Below are positions 51,988 to 59,910 of a DNA stretch of 64,000 nt, in pieces. Positions within the stretch are counted from its first letter, which is position 1. Every line of letters begins with the position of its first letter. The position numbers and the translations under genes are program-made. Source of the stretch: an uncultured Acidaminococcus sp. (GTDB lineage: Bacteria; Bacillota; Negativicutes; Acidaminococcales; Acidaminococcaceae); the NCBI GenBank assembly GCA_905213155.1, contig CAJMHI010000002.1, positions 19,852 through 83,851 on the forward strand. The letters are read 5' to 3'. A model generated the notes under the pieces. The model was not told the DNA's origin, ran no database searches, and saw only the letters and a program-made list of their open reading frames with translations.

Positions 51988-52867
51988 TGCCCACATGCAT
52001 TTTTTTCGCACGGAGGGCTTTGACCAGCTGGCAAAGGCAGCTGGCGGAGAAAATACGGCAGATTACTATTTGCAAACCTGCCGGGACAACAACATTGTTA
52101 TGAGTGTAGCCATGGGGAATGCCCCGCTTGGACCTTCTCTCTATGGCGGCGTGGTGCCAAGGGTACCAAATCTGGCGGGGCCATTTACCCTTACGCCCTA
52201 TAACCAGCCGAAAGAAATTGCCTATTGTGCCGGCGTGGACAGCAACGCCCTGACAGAAGCTAACTGCCAGGCGACGGCTAAGGAATTTGAACGGGTACTT
52301 GGCACGCCCCAGTGTGTTGGCATTAAAATTTATTTGGGCTACAGCCAGGTATACGCCTATGACAAGCGGCATTTTCCCCTGTATGAACTGGCGCAGCAGT
52401 ACGGTGTGCCCGTAGCTTTTCATACGGGAGAAACGGCTGGGGGCAAAGGCCTTTTAAAATATGCTCATCCCGGCACTATTGAAGAAGTGGCAAAAACTTT
52501 TCCCAAAGTCAACTTTGTGATTTGTCACTGCGGCAGTCCTTGGGTATTGGATGCCATGGAAGTGGCAGCCGTGTGCCCCAATGTGTATGTGGATTTGTCC
52601 GGCCTTGTGGCAGGAAAATTGCCAGGAAAAGAGATATACAAAAAGTTTCACGCCTTTTTCCAGTATCTTCGCATGTGGCTGGATTATACGGAGCGCTATG
52701 ACCGGCTGCTCTATGGCACGGATTGGCCGCTGGTCAACGGCAAAAGCTATATTGAGCTGATGCAGGAAGTAATTCCGAAAGAACACTGGCAGGCATTCTT
52801 TTACGACAATGCGCTGCATGTGTACAGCAAACTGCAGGCCCTTTTGCCTAAGGAGGAACTACGATGA
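51974..52867 (+). CDS. amidohydrolase (TIM-barrel, Amidohydro_2 type)
   Basis: A 297-aa cytoplasmic metal-dependent hydrolase or decarboxylase. The metal-binding HxH is in IIDAHMHFF at the N-terminus; PVAFHTGETAG near residue 145 and VICHCGSPW near residue 182 provide further histidines; and LLYGTDWPLVNG near residue 247 provides the C-terminal aspartate. These are the four hallmark positions of the Amidohydro_2 family. The substrate is unknown. It is tightly coupled to the preceding lipase and the following YhcH-family gene (ATGA overlap), which may indicate a small catabolic unit. Confidence 0.88.
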   Translation: MKIIDAHMHFFRTEGFDQLAKAAGGENTADYYLQTCRDNNIVMSVAMGNAPLGPSLYGGVVPRVPNLAGPFTLTPYNQPKEIAYCAGVDSNALTEANCQATAKEFERVLGTPQCVGIKIYLGYSQVYAYDKRHFPLYELAQQYGVPVAFHTGETAGGKGLLKYAHPGTIEEVAKTFPKVNFVICHCGSPWVLDAMEVAAVCPNVYVDLSGLVAGKLPGKEIYKKFHAFFQYLRMWLDYTERYDRLLYGTDWPLVNGKSYIELMQEVIPKEHWQAFFYDNALHVYSKLQALLPKEELR

Positions 52868-53334
52868 TTACGGGAACGCAAAAAGAAATTGAAAGACTCC
52901 TTCCTTTTGTGACGGGACGGCTGAAGCATGCCTTGGAGCTTGTGGCAAAGCTGGACCTTACGAAACTTCCCGTGGGGAAAACACCGCTGGACGGAGAAAC
53001 GATTTTTGCCAGCACCAATGTGTACCAGACAGAACCCAGGGAAAACCGGCGTCCGGAAAAACATTTTACCCATATGGATATCCAGCTGGTGGTAGAAGGC
53101 CGGGAGACCATCGGCGTGACGGATGTGGAAAACGTCTCGGATCTGACCGAAGACCGGCGGGAAAAAGACGATATTGTTTTTTATGGCCACACGGAAAAAG
53201 AAAACTTTATTCAGCTGCAAAAAGGGGACTTTGCGATTTTCTTTCCCTGGGAAGTCCATCGGCCCAACTGCTATTTTGCCCAGCAACCGGAAACGGTGAA
53301 AAAAGTGGTTGTGAAAGTCCTTGTAAAAACGTAA
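52864..53334 (+). CDS. YhcH/YjgK/YiaL (DUF386) family beta-sandwich protein
   Basis: A 156-aa cupin-like protein of the YhcH/YjgK/YiaL family. Family blocks are IFASTNVYQTEPRENRRPEKH near residue 40 (quoted in part: ASTNVYQTEPRE), FTHMDIQLVVEGRETI near residue 60, and FAIFFPWEVHRPNC near residue 125, with Glu and His residues for metal. E. coli members accompany sialic acid or sugar-acid genes and have been linked to sugar anomers or isomers. No such genes are adjacent here apart from the amidohydrolase. It ends the transcription unit, followed by a terminator. Confidence 0.9.
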   Translation: MITGTQKEIERLLPFVTGRLKHALELVAKLDLTKLPVGKTPLDGETIFASTNVYQTEPRENRRPEKHFTHMDIQLVVEGRETIGVTDVENVSDLTEDRREKDDIVFYGHTEKENFIQLQKGDFAIFFPWEVHRPNCYFAQQPETVKKVVVKVLVKT

Positions 53335-53349
53335 AATCACATGGTTAAC

Positions 53350-53375
53350 GGGGCCCTTTCGGGGGCTCCTTTTTT
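53350..53375 (+). terminator. Rho-independent terminator
   Basis: GGGGCCC and GGGCTCC form a 7-bp stem with one G-U pair around TTTCGG, followed by six T residues. It separates the trmO-to-YhcH unit from the haem cluster. Confidence 0.85.
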
Positions 53376-53418
53376 ATTGACGGAGCTTTGAAAATATGGT
53401 ATTCTTAGAAAGATTTAA

Positions 53419-53437
53419 TTAGTTTTGGCTAACTTAT
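53419..53437. promoter_or_regulatory. candidate DtxR/IdeR-type metal-dependent repressor box
   Basis: The 19-bp sequence TTAGTTTTGGCTAACTTAT matches 15 of 19 positions of the DtxR/IdeR consensus TTAGGTTAGCCTAACCTAA. It lies 65 nt upstream of the substrate-binding protein gene, in the only sizeable promoter region before the haem cluster, so iron-dependent repression of the cluster is likely. The match is by eye. Confidence 0.55.
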
Positions 53438-53501
53438 AAACAATAAGATAGCTCTAAACGTCGTATTCAATGCAAATAAAATTAGAAAGGACTAATAAAT
53501 C

Positions 53502-54482
53502 ATGAAAAAATGGTTGGCTTTCCTGCTATCCCTATGCTGCCTTTTTGCCCTTTCCGGCTGCGGAAATAAGACGGAAGTAACGGAGAAAAAGGATGCTGCA
53601 ATCACACTGCCTTACAGCAAGTCTTTGGAAAAATACGGCATTACTGGAAGCATTACCCTGCCCAAACAGCCACAGCGGGTGGTCAGCCTGACCAATACAC
53701 CGGTACTGGTGCTGGATGCACTGGGCGTAAAACAAGTGGCGGTGCCGGATACGAAGATTTTGCAGTGGCCGGATTCTTTGAAGGATGCCAAACGGATTCA
53801 AACAGGCATGCGGAGCAATATTGATCTGGAAAGCATTTTGGCGCTGCAGCCGGATCTTGTGATTGTAGGGTATCACGCTAAAGATACCTATGGGAAATTG
53901 TTGGAGCAGCAAAAAGTGCCGGTGTACTACGTGGATGCCGGCCCTACGGTGGGCTATGAGTCCGTAAAGGATATGACCTTGCTTCTGGTGGATGCCTTTG
54001 GCAAAGATACCGAGGCGGGGAAGAGCATTAAACAGCGCTTTGCCACGCTGGAAGAAACCATGGACAAGGTAAAAAAAGAAAACAGCGGAAAAAAGGTTAT
54101 GGTGCTCCAGGCCATGCCGCCCCGTTTTTATTTGCAGAACGAAAATGGGACCGTGGGCTCCATGCTGAAGCTGTTAGGATTTACCAATGTGGCGCCTGTT
54201 CAAGGGGGCAGCATGGTGATGATGGACCAGGAAAAATCCCTGTCCTACGATCCGGATCTCATCGTCAGTGTCAGCGCTATGGCAGGGGATCAGGAACAGC
54301 GGGCTGTAATGGAAAAAGAATTTGCGGATCACGCCTCTTATTGGAACCATTACAAGGCCATCCGTGAACATCGTGTTCTTTACCTGCCCAAAACCTTTGC
54401 CGTTTCCGGCGGGCTGGAAGAATTGGATCAATTGCAGGATTTGATGAAGCGGCTGGCTGCATTGAAAGAAGGAAAAGCATGA
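53502..54482 (+). CDS. haem/iron ABC transporter substrate-binding lipoprotein (HmuT/FepB type)
   Basis: A 326-aa periplasmic binding protein with a lipobox LFALSGC (Cys ~20), so a lipoprotein. It has the cluster A-8 fold: QRVVSLTNTPVLVLDALGV near residue 65, PDLVIVGYHAKDTYGKLLEQ near residue 118 and a long inter-lobe helix. The C-terminal lobe contains GSMLKLLGFTNVAP and DPDLIVSVSAMAGD. Such proteins deliver haem, siderophores or cobalamin to FecCD permeases; haem is the best guess because the cluster ends with a haem-degrading enzyme. It overlaps the permease gene by 4 nt. Confidence 0.9.
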   Translation: MKKWLAFLLSLCCLFALSGCGNKTEVTEKKDAAITLPYSKSLEKYGITGSITLPKQPQRVVSLTNTPVLVLDALGVKQVAVPDTKILQWPDSLKDAKRIQTGMRSNIDLESILALQPDLVIVGYHAKDTYGKLLEQQKVPVYYVDAGPTVGYESVKDMTLLLVDAFGKDTEAGKSIKQRFATLEETMDKVKKENSGKKVMVLQAMPPRFYLQNENGTVGSMLKLLGFTNVAPVQGGSMVMMDQEKSLSYDPDLIVSVSAMAGDQEQRAVMEKEFADHASYWNHYKAIREHRVLYLPKTFAVSGGLEELDQLQDLMKRLAALKEGKA

Positions 54483-55480
54483 GGGAGGGGCCGAGCAAAA
54501 AACGGACCGCCGGATTGTGTTTCTTTCTCTTGCTCCTCTTAGTGGGAATTGCCTTTGTGGCGTCCGGTGTGGGCAGTGCCTGGTTCTCCCCGTGGGAAAT
54601 CCTCATGGGCTTTTGGAAGCAGGACGGCGTTGCCTATGCGGTGGTACGCAACCTGCGCCTGCCCCGTATTTTGATGGCTATTTTAATTGGTGCGGCCCTG
54701 TCTGTTTCCGGGGCCCTGCTGCAAGCGGTTATGCGCAATCCCTTAGCCGACCCGGGCATCATCGGGGTATCGGCGGGAGCGGCCACAGCGGCCACTACGG
54801 TAATGCTTTTAGCCCCGTCGCTGTTTTTATCCGTACCGCTTTTTGCCTTTGGCGGCGCCGTACTTGCCTGCGTGATTATTTACGTGATGGCCTGGAAAAA
54901 CGGCGTGGACCCGGTACGGATTGTGCTAAGCGGCGTGGCGGTAAATACCGTCCTGGGTGCGTATACGTCCTTTTTGCAGCTACTCAATGCGGATAATTTA
55001 TCCGGCGTGCTGGGTTTTTTGAACGGAAGCCTCAGCGGCCGGGGCTGGGAGCACGTGGCGACGGTAACCGGGTATGCGGTCATCGGGTTTGTACTGGCGG
55101 CAGCGTGCATGAAAAGCTGCAACATTCTCCAACTGGGGGATGAAATGGCGTCATCTCTTGGCGTTAACGTCAATCTGCTGCGCATTGTGATTTCTGCCGT
55201 CGGTGCCTTTTTAGCGGCGGCCACTGTGGCTGTTGCCGGCATGATTGGATTTGTAGGGTTAGTAGTCCCTCATATGGCCCGCATTTTAGGTGGGGCCGAC
55301 TACAGAAGTCTCTTGCCATTGGCGGCGCTTCTTGGTAGTATTGTTTTGCTGGTAGCAGATACCGTAGGACGCATCCTGATACCGGGGATGGAAATCCCCG
55401 TGGGGGTGATTATGGCCATGACAGGTGGCCCGTTCTTCTTATACATGCTGCGGAAGGGAGGCAGGCTTCGTGGAAATTAA
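54479..55480 (+). CDS. FecCD-family ABC permease (HmuU type)
   Basis: A 333-aa inner-membrane permease of the FecCD/BtuC family with about ten helices. Characteristic blocks are RNLRLPRILMAILIGAALSVSGALLQ near residue 55 (quoted in parts RLPRILMAILIGAALSVSG), NPLADPGIIGVSAGAA near residue 83, and the late cytoplasmic coupling loop FVGLVVPHMARILGGADYR near residue 258, followed by PVGVIMAMTGGPFFLYML. It imports the ligand captured by the lipoprotein encoded upstream. Its 3' end overlaps the ATPase gene by 11 nt. Confidence 0.95.
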   Translation: MREGPSKKRTAGLCFFLLLLLVGIAFVASGVGSAWFSPWEILMGFWKQDGVAYAVVRNLRLPRILMAILIGAALSVSGALLQAVMRNPLADPGIIGVSAGAATAATTVMLLAPSLFLSVPLFAFGGAVLACVIIYVMAWKNGVDPVRIVLSGVAVNTVLGAYTSFLQLLNADNLSGVLGFLNGSLSGRGWEHVATVTGYAVIGFVLAAACMKSCNILQLGDEMASSLGVNVNLLRIVISAVGAFLAAATVAVAGMIGFVGLVVPHMARILGGADYRSLLPLAALLGSIVLLVADTVGRILIPGMEIPVGVIMAMTGGPFFLYMLRKGGRLRGN

Positions 55481-56249
55481 AGGCGCGCGGCTGGGGATTG
55501 GCTATGAACAGCGGATCGTCTTGCAGGATTTTGATATCACCATTCGCAAAGGTGAAATTACTACGTTTGTGGGGCCTAATGGCTCCGGGAAATCTACCGT
55601 ATTGAAAACCCTGACACGCCTTTTGCGCTGCCGGAAAGGCACTGTGTTTTGCGATAACATTCCCTTACCTGAAATTCCGTCCCGGGAATTTGCCAAACGG
55701 GTAGCGGTGCTGCCCCAGCAGCATTTGGTGCCTCCGGATTTTACGGTGCACGATTTGGTAAGCTATGGGCGTGTGCCGTACCAGAGCTGGCACGGCAGCA
55801 ATAGCGCCGAGGATGAAAAAGTGGTGGAATGGGCCATGCGGGCCACCGGGGTGTGGCCAATGCGGGAAAAAACTATCCAGGCTTGCAGCGGCGGAGAATC
55901 CCAGCGGGTTTGGATTGCGGCAGTGCTGGCCCAGCAGCCGGAAATTTTGTTTCTGGATGAACCTACCACGTTCCTAGATATTTCCTACCAGTACGAAATT
56001 ATGCAGCTGGTGAAAACCCTGAACCGGGAGCAGGGCATCGGCATTGTGATGGTGCTCCACGATTTGGGGCAGGCTATGGAAGTCAGCGACCGGATTGTGG
56101 TTATCAAAGACGGTCGCAAATATAGCGAAGGCCCGCCGGAAGAAGTAATTACCGCCCAAATGATGCAGGATGTTTATCAGGTGGACTGTGATATCGTTCA
56201 GCTGCCGGGACGCAAACGACCGATTTTGGCCTATCGGGAGATTTCCTGA
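55470..56249 (+). CDS. ABC transporter ATP-binding protein (HmuV/FepC type)
   Basis: A 259-aa ATPase partnering the FecCD permease. Walker A is VGPNGSGKSTVLKTLTR near residue 32, the Q-loop is VLPQQHLVPPDFTV, the signature is ACSGGESQRVWIAAVLAQ, Walker B is ILFLDEPTTFLDI, and the H-loop is VMVLHDLGQAMEVSD. The frame is open 15 codons upstream, but the GTG at 55470 follows AGGGAGG and begins the conserved MEIKGARLGIGY, so it is chosen. It overlaps the downstream exporter gene by 1 nt. Confidence 0.94.
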   Translation: MEIKGARLGIGYEQRIVLQDFDITIRKGEITTFVGPNGSGKSTVLKTLTRLLRCRKGTVFCDNIPLPEIPSREFAKRVAVLPQQHLVPPDFTVHDLVSYGRVPYQSWHGSNSAEDEKVVEWAMRATGVWPMREKTIQACSGGESQRVWIAAVLAQQPEILFLDEPTTFLDISYQYEIMQLVKTLNREQGIGIVMVLHDLGQAMEVSDRIVVIKDGRKYSEGPPEEVITAQMMQDVYQVDCDIVQLPGRKRPILAYREIS

Positions 56250-58015
56250 TGCTGCGGGCATTTCTTTCCTACTACCGCCCGTATCGTGGCATGGTCTGTT
56301 GGATTGCGGTGGGATCGTTTCTGGCTTCTTTACTGGAATTGATTTTCCCCTTGGGCGTGCGGCAAATTTTGCAGCAAGAGCTGCCCCGTGGGGCATGGAT
56401 GCAGATCGTGTGGATCTGTTTGGGCTTGGGACTGGCGTATTTGGCCAACTTTCTCCTCTACTATGCAGTTTCCTGCCAAAGCGGCGTATTAAGCGCTCGG
56501 GTAGAAAACGACATGCGGGAAAAACTGTTTATCCATCTGGAGCATCTGCCTTTTGCCTTTTTTGACAGTTCCCGTACCGGTCAGCTTTTGGCAACGCTGA
56601 CCGGGGACACCGCCGAGGCCGGGGAACTGGCTGCCAGAGTAGCCAGCGACCTGCTAGTTTGTGTCATCAGTATGCTGGGGATTGTTTTTATCCTGCTACG
56701 GCTGGATCCCGTACTGGGCACATTGGTAACGCTGCTCATGGCCATTAAAGGCCTGCATACGGTTTGGATTAACCTGAAACTGCGGGATACGTTCCAGGCC
56801 ACCCGGAAAGAATTTGGCCGGCTTTCTGCCCTGGGGGAAGAAAACCTGAACGGGGTGCGGATGGTCAAAGCGTTTACTGCTGAAAATCACAGCATTCGTT
56901 CCTTTGTCCGGGCAGCAAGGCACTATTTACAGGCCCGGCGGGAATCCTTTCAGGTGCGTGCGTATTTTGGCGCCAGCATTGGCCTCTTTACCAATCTGGT
57001 GAATATGGCCATTCTCTTAGGCGGTACGTGGAGGATTAGGCAGGGAGCCATGAGCCTCAGCGACCTGGTAGCCTTCTTCCTGTATGTGGGCGTTTTTATC
57101 AAACCGGTGATGCGGCTGGTGCTTTTTGTGGAGACTTACCAAAAAAGTATGGCAGGGTTTCGCCGCTTCTATGCCCTGCTGCAGGAAAAGGAAGAAACCG
57201 GGCAGGAATTACCGGCGCTGCCTCCCACACAGGGAACTATCGTGTTTCGGGATATTTCCTTTGCCTACGATAGAGGGCAGCCTGTTTTGCAGCACATCAA
57301 TCTGGAAATTGCTGCTGGGGAAAAAGTAGCCTTAGTCGGGGCCACCGGTGCCGGAAAAACAACGCTGGTGAATCTCCTGCTGCGGTTTTATGATCCCACA
57401 GCCGGAAAGATTTTGATCGATGGGCACGATGTGACAAAGTTTTCCCGTACCAGCGTGCGAAAACAAATGGGGCTTGTCCAGCAGGATGTCTTTCTGTTCT
57501 CAGAGTCCATTGCACAAAATATTGCCTATGGTAATCTCACGGGCAACCAGCAGGAAATCTGGGAAGCCGCCCAATCGGCACGGGCCTTGGAATTTATTCA
57601 GGAAATGCCGGAAACCTTTGCTACCGAGATCGGGGAGCGGGGCGTGAAACTGTCTGGTGGACAGCGGCAGCGCCTGGCACTGGCTCGGACGTTTTTGAAA
57701 AACGCACCCATTGTGGTTCTGGATGAGGCAACTTCTGCTTTGGACAATATCACAGAAGCCCGGGTGCAAAAAGAATTGGATACTCTCACTAAAGGAAAAA
57801 CCACCATCCTCGTGGCCCATCGGCTTAGCACCGTGCGCCATGTGGATACGCTGGTGGTTCTGGACAAAGGGCGCATCCTGGAACAGGGGAGCCCGGAAGC
57901 ATTATTGCGTAAGAAAGGCGCATATTACCAACTGTGGCAACAAGAAGCAGAATTGTCCCAGCAGGTACAAAAGAAAGAAGGAATACAAGATGAATGTCTT
58001 TGCTGCGGGAATTGA
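56249..58015 (+). CDS. MsbA-like ABC exporter within the haem cluster
   Basis: A 588-aa half-exporter: about six transmembrane helices in residues ~15-300, then a nucleotide-binding domain with Walker A LVGATGAGKTTLVNLLLR near residue 365, signature KLSGGQRQRLALARTFLK, Walker [13 protein letters not shown] and H-loop VAHRLSTVRH. It is a complete type IV exporter of the MsbA/lipid-drug class, paralogous to the partial protein at the start of the window. Its place between an import ATPase and exbB, with overlaps on both sides, ties it to haem metabolism. Export of surplus haem, porphyrin or the linear tetrapyrrole product is possible; import of a siderophore is also conceivable. Substrate unknown. 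Confidence 0.9.
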   Translation: MLRAFLSYYRPYRGMVCWIAVGSFLASLLELIFPLGVRQILQQELPRGAWMQIVWICLGLGLAYLANFLLYYAVSCQSGVLSARVENDMREKLFIHLEHLPFAFFDSSRTGQLLATLTGDTAEAGELAARVASDLLVCVISMLGIVFILLRLDPVLGTLVTLLMAIKGLHTVWINLKLRDTFQATRKEFGRLSALGEENLNGVRMVKAFTAENHSIRSFVRAARHYLQARRESFQVRAYFGASIGLFTNLVNMAILLGGTWRIRQGAMSLSDLVAFFLYVGVFIKPVMRLVLFVETYQKSMAGFRRFYALLQEKEETGQELPALPPTQGTIVFRDISFAYDRGQPVLQHINLEIAAGEKVALVGATGAGKTTLVNLLLRFYDPTAGKILIDGHDVTKFSRTSVRKQMGLVQQDVFLFSESIAQNIAYGNLTGNQQEIWEAAQSARALEFIQEMPETFATEIGERGVKLSGGQRQRLALARTFLKNAPIVVLDEATSALDNITEARVQKELDTLTKGKTTILVAHRLSTVRHVDTLVVLDKGRILEQGSPEALLRKKGAYYQLWQQEAELSQQVQKKEGIQDECLCCGN

Positions 58016-58646
58016 TTATTTTGTACGAGGCGGCTGGGTGATGTGGCCACTCCTGGCGTGTTCCATCGCTGCGGTGGCGATTTGCGTGGAGAGGTTTTTG
58101 TTTTTCCGCAAAGCCTATGGGGACCCGGCCTTTACGGATAAATTTTGCGAGCTCATTGAGCAAAATGACTGGAATGCTGCCAAACGGCTGGCGGACAGCA
58201 CCCAGGGAGAAATTGCCAAGCTGGCGACCATCGTTATGGACCGCCACGACAACTATGAATACCTGGAAAATTTCATCAGCTACCGGGCAGAACGGGCGTT
58301 GGATAAATTTGAAAAAAATCTGCCTTACTTAACGATGATTATTACCCTGGCTCCGGTACTGGGACTTTTGGGGACGGTCACCGGGATGATGGGAGCCTTT
58401 ACCCATCTGACGGAGCGGATGGAAAACCCGCTGGCGGTGACAGGAGGCCTGGCAGAAGCCATGATTACTACGGTTTTCGGGCTGTGCATTTCCATTGTGG
58501 CCGTATGCTTCCATGGGTATTTTGAACGCCGCATGAAAACCATTACCCTGAATATTGAGCGCATGGGCAATACGCTACTAGAAGCCGTCCGGAAAAAAGG
58601 CGAAGCCTGCCACGCTGCCCTGCACCCGGAAAGGATGCGGGCATGA
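57990..58646 (+). CDS. exbB: ExbB/TolQ/MotA-family proton channel protein
   Basis: A 218-aa inner-membrane protein with three helices. The first helix lies in GGWVMWPLLACSIAAVAICVERFLFF (quoted in part: GGWVMWPLLACS). The conserved ITLAPVLGLLGTVTGMMGAF near residue 120 and GLAEAMITTVFGLCISIVAV near residue 152 are the two pore-lining helices of ExbB. It harvests the proton gradient to energise TonB. The frame is open far upstream inside the exporter; the ATG at 57990, behind GAAGGA, is the conserved start and overlaps the exporter end by 26 nt. Confidence 0.93.
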   Translation: MNVFAAGIDYFVRGGWVMWPLLACSIAAVAICVERFLFFRKAYGDPAFTDKFCELIEQNDWNAAKRLADSTQGEIAKLATIVMDRHDNYEYLENFISYRAERALDKFEKNLPYLTMIITLAPVLGLLGTVTGMMGAFTHLTERMENPLAVTGGLAEAMITTVFGLCISIVAVCFHGYFERRMKTITLNIERMGNTLLEAVRKKGEACHAALHPERMRA

Positions 58647-59062
58647 TCCGGCTGCGTAACCGTCATAAACATGAAATCGGGATTATGATCAGCCCCATGA
58701 TCGATATGAGCTTTTTGCTTCTGACCTTTTTCATTGTGGCGGTTATGGATATGAGTGAAGTGAAAACGGTTCCAGTGCAGCTGCCTACGGCTACCCAGGT
58801 GCGCAGCCAGCAGACCACACGCTTTAATGTGGCGATGAAGCAGGACGGCAGTTTGTTTTTGGGGACGGAACCCATTACCCGGGAAGCCTTGATTCACCGG
58901 GCTCAGGTAGCCAGTGCTCATGATCCGCAGTTTGCTCTTGTGATTTATGGGGACGGGCGGATCCCATACCAAAAAATTATCGGACTGCTGGATGCCTGCA
59001 AGCAGGCCGGCATTGTCCGGGTAGGCCTTGCGGCAGAAAGAGGCAGCCATGGTGCTCAGTGA
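58643..59062 (+). CDS. exbD: ExbD/TolR-family protein
   Basis: A 139-aa protein with one N-terminal helix and a periplasmic domain. The diagnostic segment IGIMISPMIDMSFLLLTFFIV (quoted: SPMIDMSFLLLTFFIV) carries the essential membrane aspartate near residue 22. The C-terminal domain contains FALVIYGDGRIPYQKI and ends GIVRVGLAAE, as in ExbD. It forms the motor with ExbB. Overlaps exbB by 4 nt and tonB by 14 nt. Confidence 0.93.
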   Translation: MIRLRNRHKHEIGIMISPMIDMSFLLLTFFIVAVMDMSEVKTVPVQLPTATQVRSQQTTRFNVAMKQDGSLFLGTEPITREALIHRAQVASAHDPQFALVIYGDGRIPYQKIIGLLDACKQAGIVRVGLAAERGSHGAQ

Positions 59063-59759
59063 TGGCCGTAAAAGTATCCTGGCCAGCTGTTCCGTCCATA
59101 TTCTCCTGTGCGCTATGATCGGAGTGGCCGGCTTGCGCAGTTACGCTGCGCAGCAAAAAGCCGACCGGATTTATACCGTGGATATCGTAAGCGGAGAGCC
59201 GGCCAGCTCCGGTGGCGGCGCTTCCAGTGCCCAATCCGGCAGCAATGCGTCGCCGGATTCCCTGCCGGGATTTCAGGCTCCGGTGGCAGATACCATTGCG
59301 GAAGACGAACAAATTAACGAGAACAGGCCGCAAAATGTGCCTCGTTCCAATACGACGACCAATACGAATTTCCGCCAGGGGCAGCAGCCGGGGCCGGGAC
59401 GGGACGGACCGGGCAAAGGCGGAGACGGTGAAGAGGGGGACGGGCCTAAAAATCAAGGACCGGGATTTGATACCAATGCCATTCAGCCCGATGTTTCCCC
59501 CTCGTTTTTAGGAGGCAATGCTCCCATTTATCCCGAATCCATGCGCAATCACGGCATTTCCGGGCGCGTCCGGGTGCAAATGGTGGTAAGTAAAAGCGGA
59601 GGTGTGGAAAGTGCGCAAGTGATTTCCTCCTCCGGCTATGGGCCACTGGATCAGGCGGCACTGGATGCGGCCTATTCTTACCGTTTTCAACCAGCACAAA
59701 AAGCCGGGTATACGGTGCGGTGCTATGCCACCAAAACGTTTACCTTCGGCCTGCGATAA
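59049..59759 (+). CDS. tonB: TonB energy transducer
   Basis: A 236-aa TonB: N-terminal membrane anchor (SILASCSVHILLCAMIGVAGL-type helix, with the usual Ser/His in SVHILL), a Gly/Ser/Asn/Gln-rich periplasmic spacer of ~110 residues in place of the more usual Pro-Lys/Pro-Glu repeats, and a C-terminal TonB domain (YPESMRNHGISGRVRVQMVV near residue 160 and YSYRFQPAQKAGYTVR near the end). It spans the periplasm to open the receptor encoded downstream. The ATG at 59049 follows AGAGG; a TTG seven codons upstream is less likely. Confidence 0.9.
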   Translation: MVLSDGRKSILASCSVHILLCAMIGVAGLRSYAAQQKADRIYTVDIVSGEPASSGGGASSAQSGSNASPDSLPGFQAPVADTIAEDEQINENRPQNVPRSNTTTNTNFRQGQQPGPGRDGPGKGGDGEEGDGPKNQGPGFDTNAIQPDVSPSFLGGNAPIYPESMRNHGISGRVRVQMVVSKSGGVESAQVISSSGYGPLDQAALDAAYSYRFQPAQKAGYTVRCYATKTFTFGLR

Positions 59760-59910
59760 ATCAGCATGTAGCAAAGGGGGCTTTGATCGTTCTAAACATA
59801 CAACTTTCAGCTGCCAGTATGCTCCGGGAAAGGGGAAGCCGGATGCCTTGACAGCAGTTTCATCCTTCGCGGTTAGATCTTTGTCAATAAACAACAAAGG
59901 AGAAAAAAGG
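59760..59910 (+). other. 151-bp gap between tonB and the receptor gene
   Basis: The gap contains a CAAAG-GGGG-CTTTG mini-hairpin and a possible promoter (TTGACA at 59848, TTAGAT at 59873, 19-bp spacer), then AAAGGAG before the receptor start. A long open frame runs through it in phase with the receptor from inside tonB, but it has no conserved sequence before 59911. No known riboswitch pattern was recognised. Confidence 0.4.

Noticed and set aside
59760..59910. Cobalamin-type riboswitch ahead of the TonB-dependent receptor
   Set aside because: The gap is only 151 nt and the expected conserved blocks (GCCACTG and others) are not present.
59638..59910. N-terminal extension of the receptor starting inside tonB
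   Set aside because: The extension has no conserved sequence, and a good signal peptide and ribosome binding site begin at 59911.
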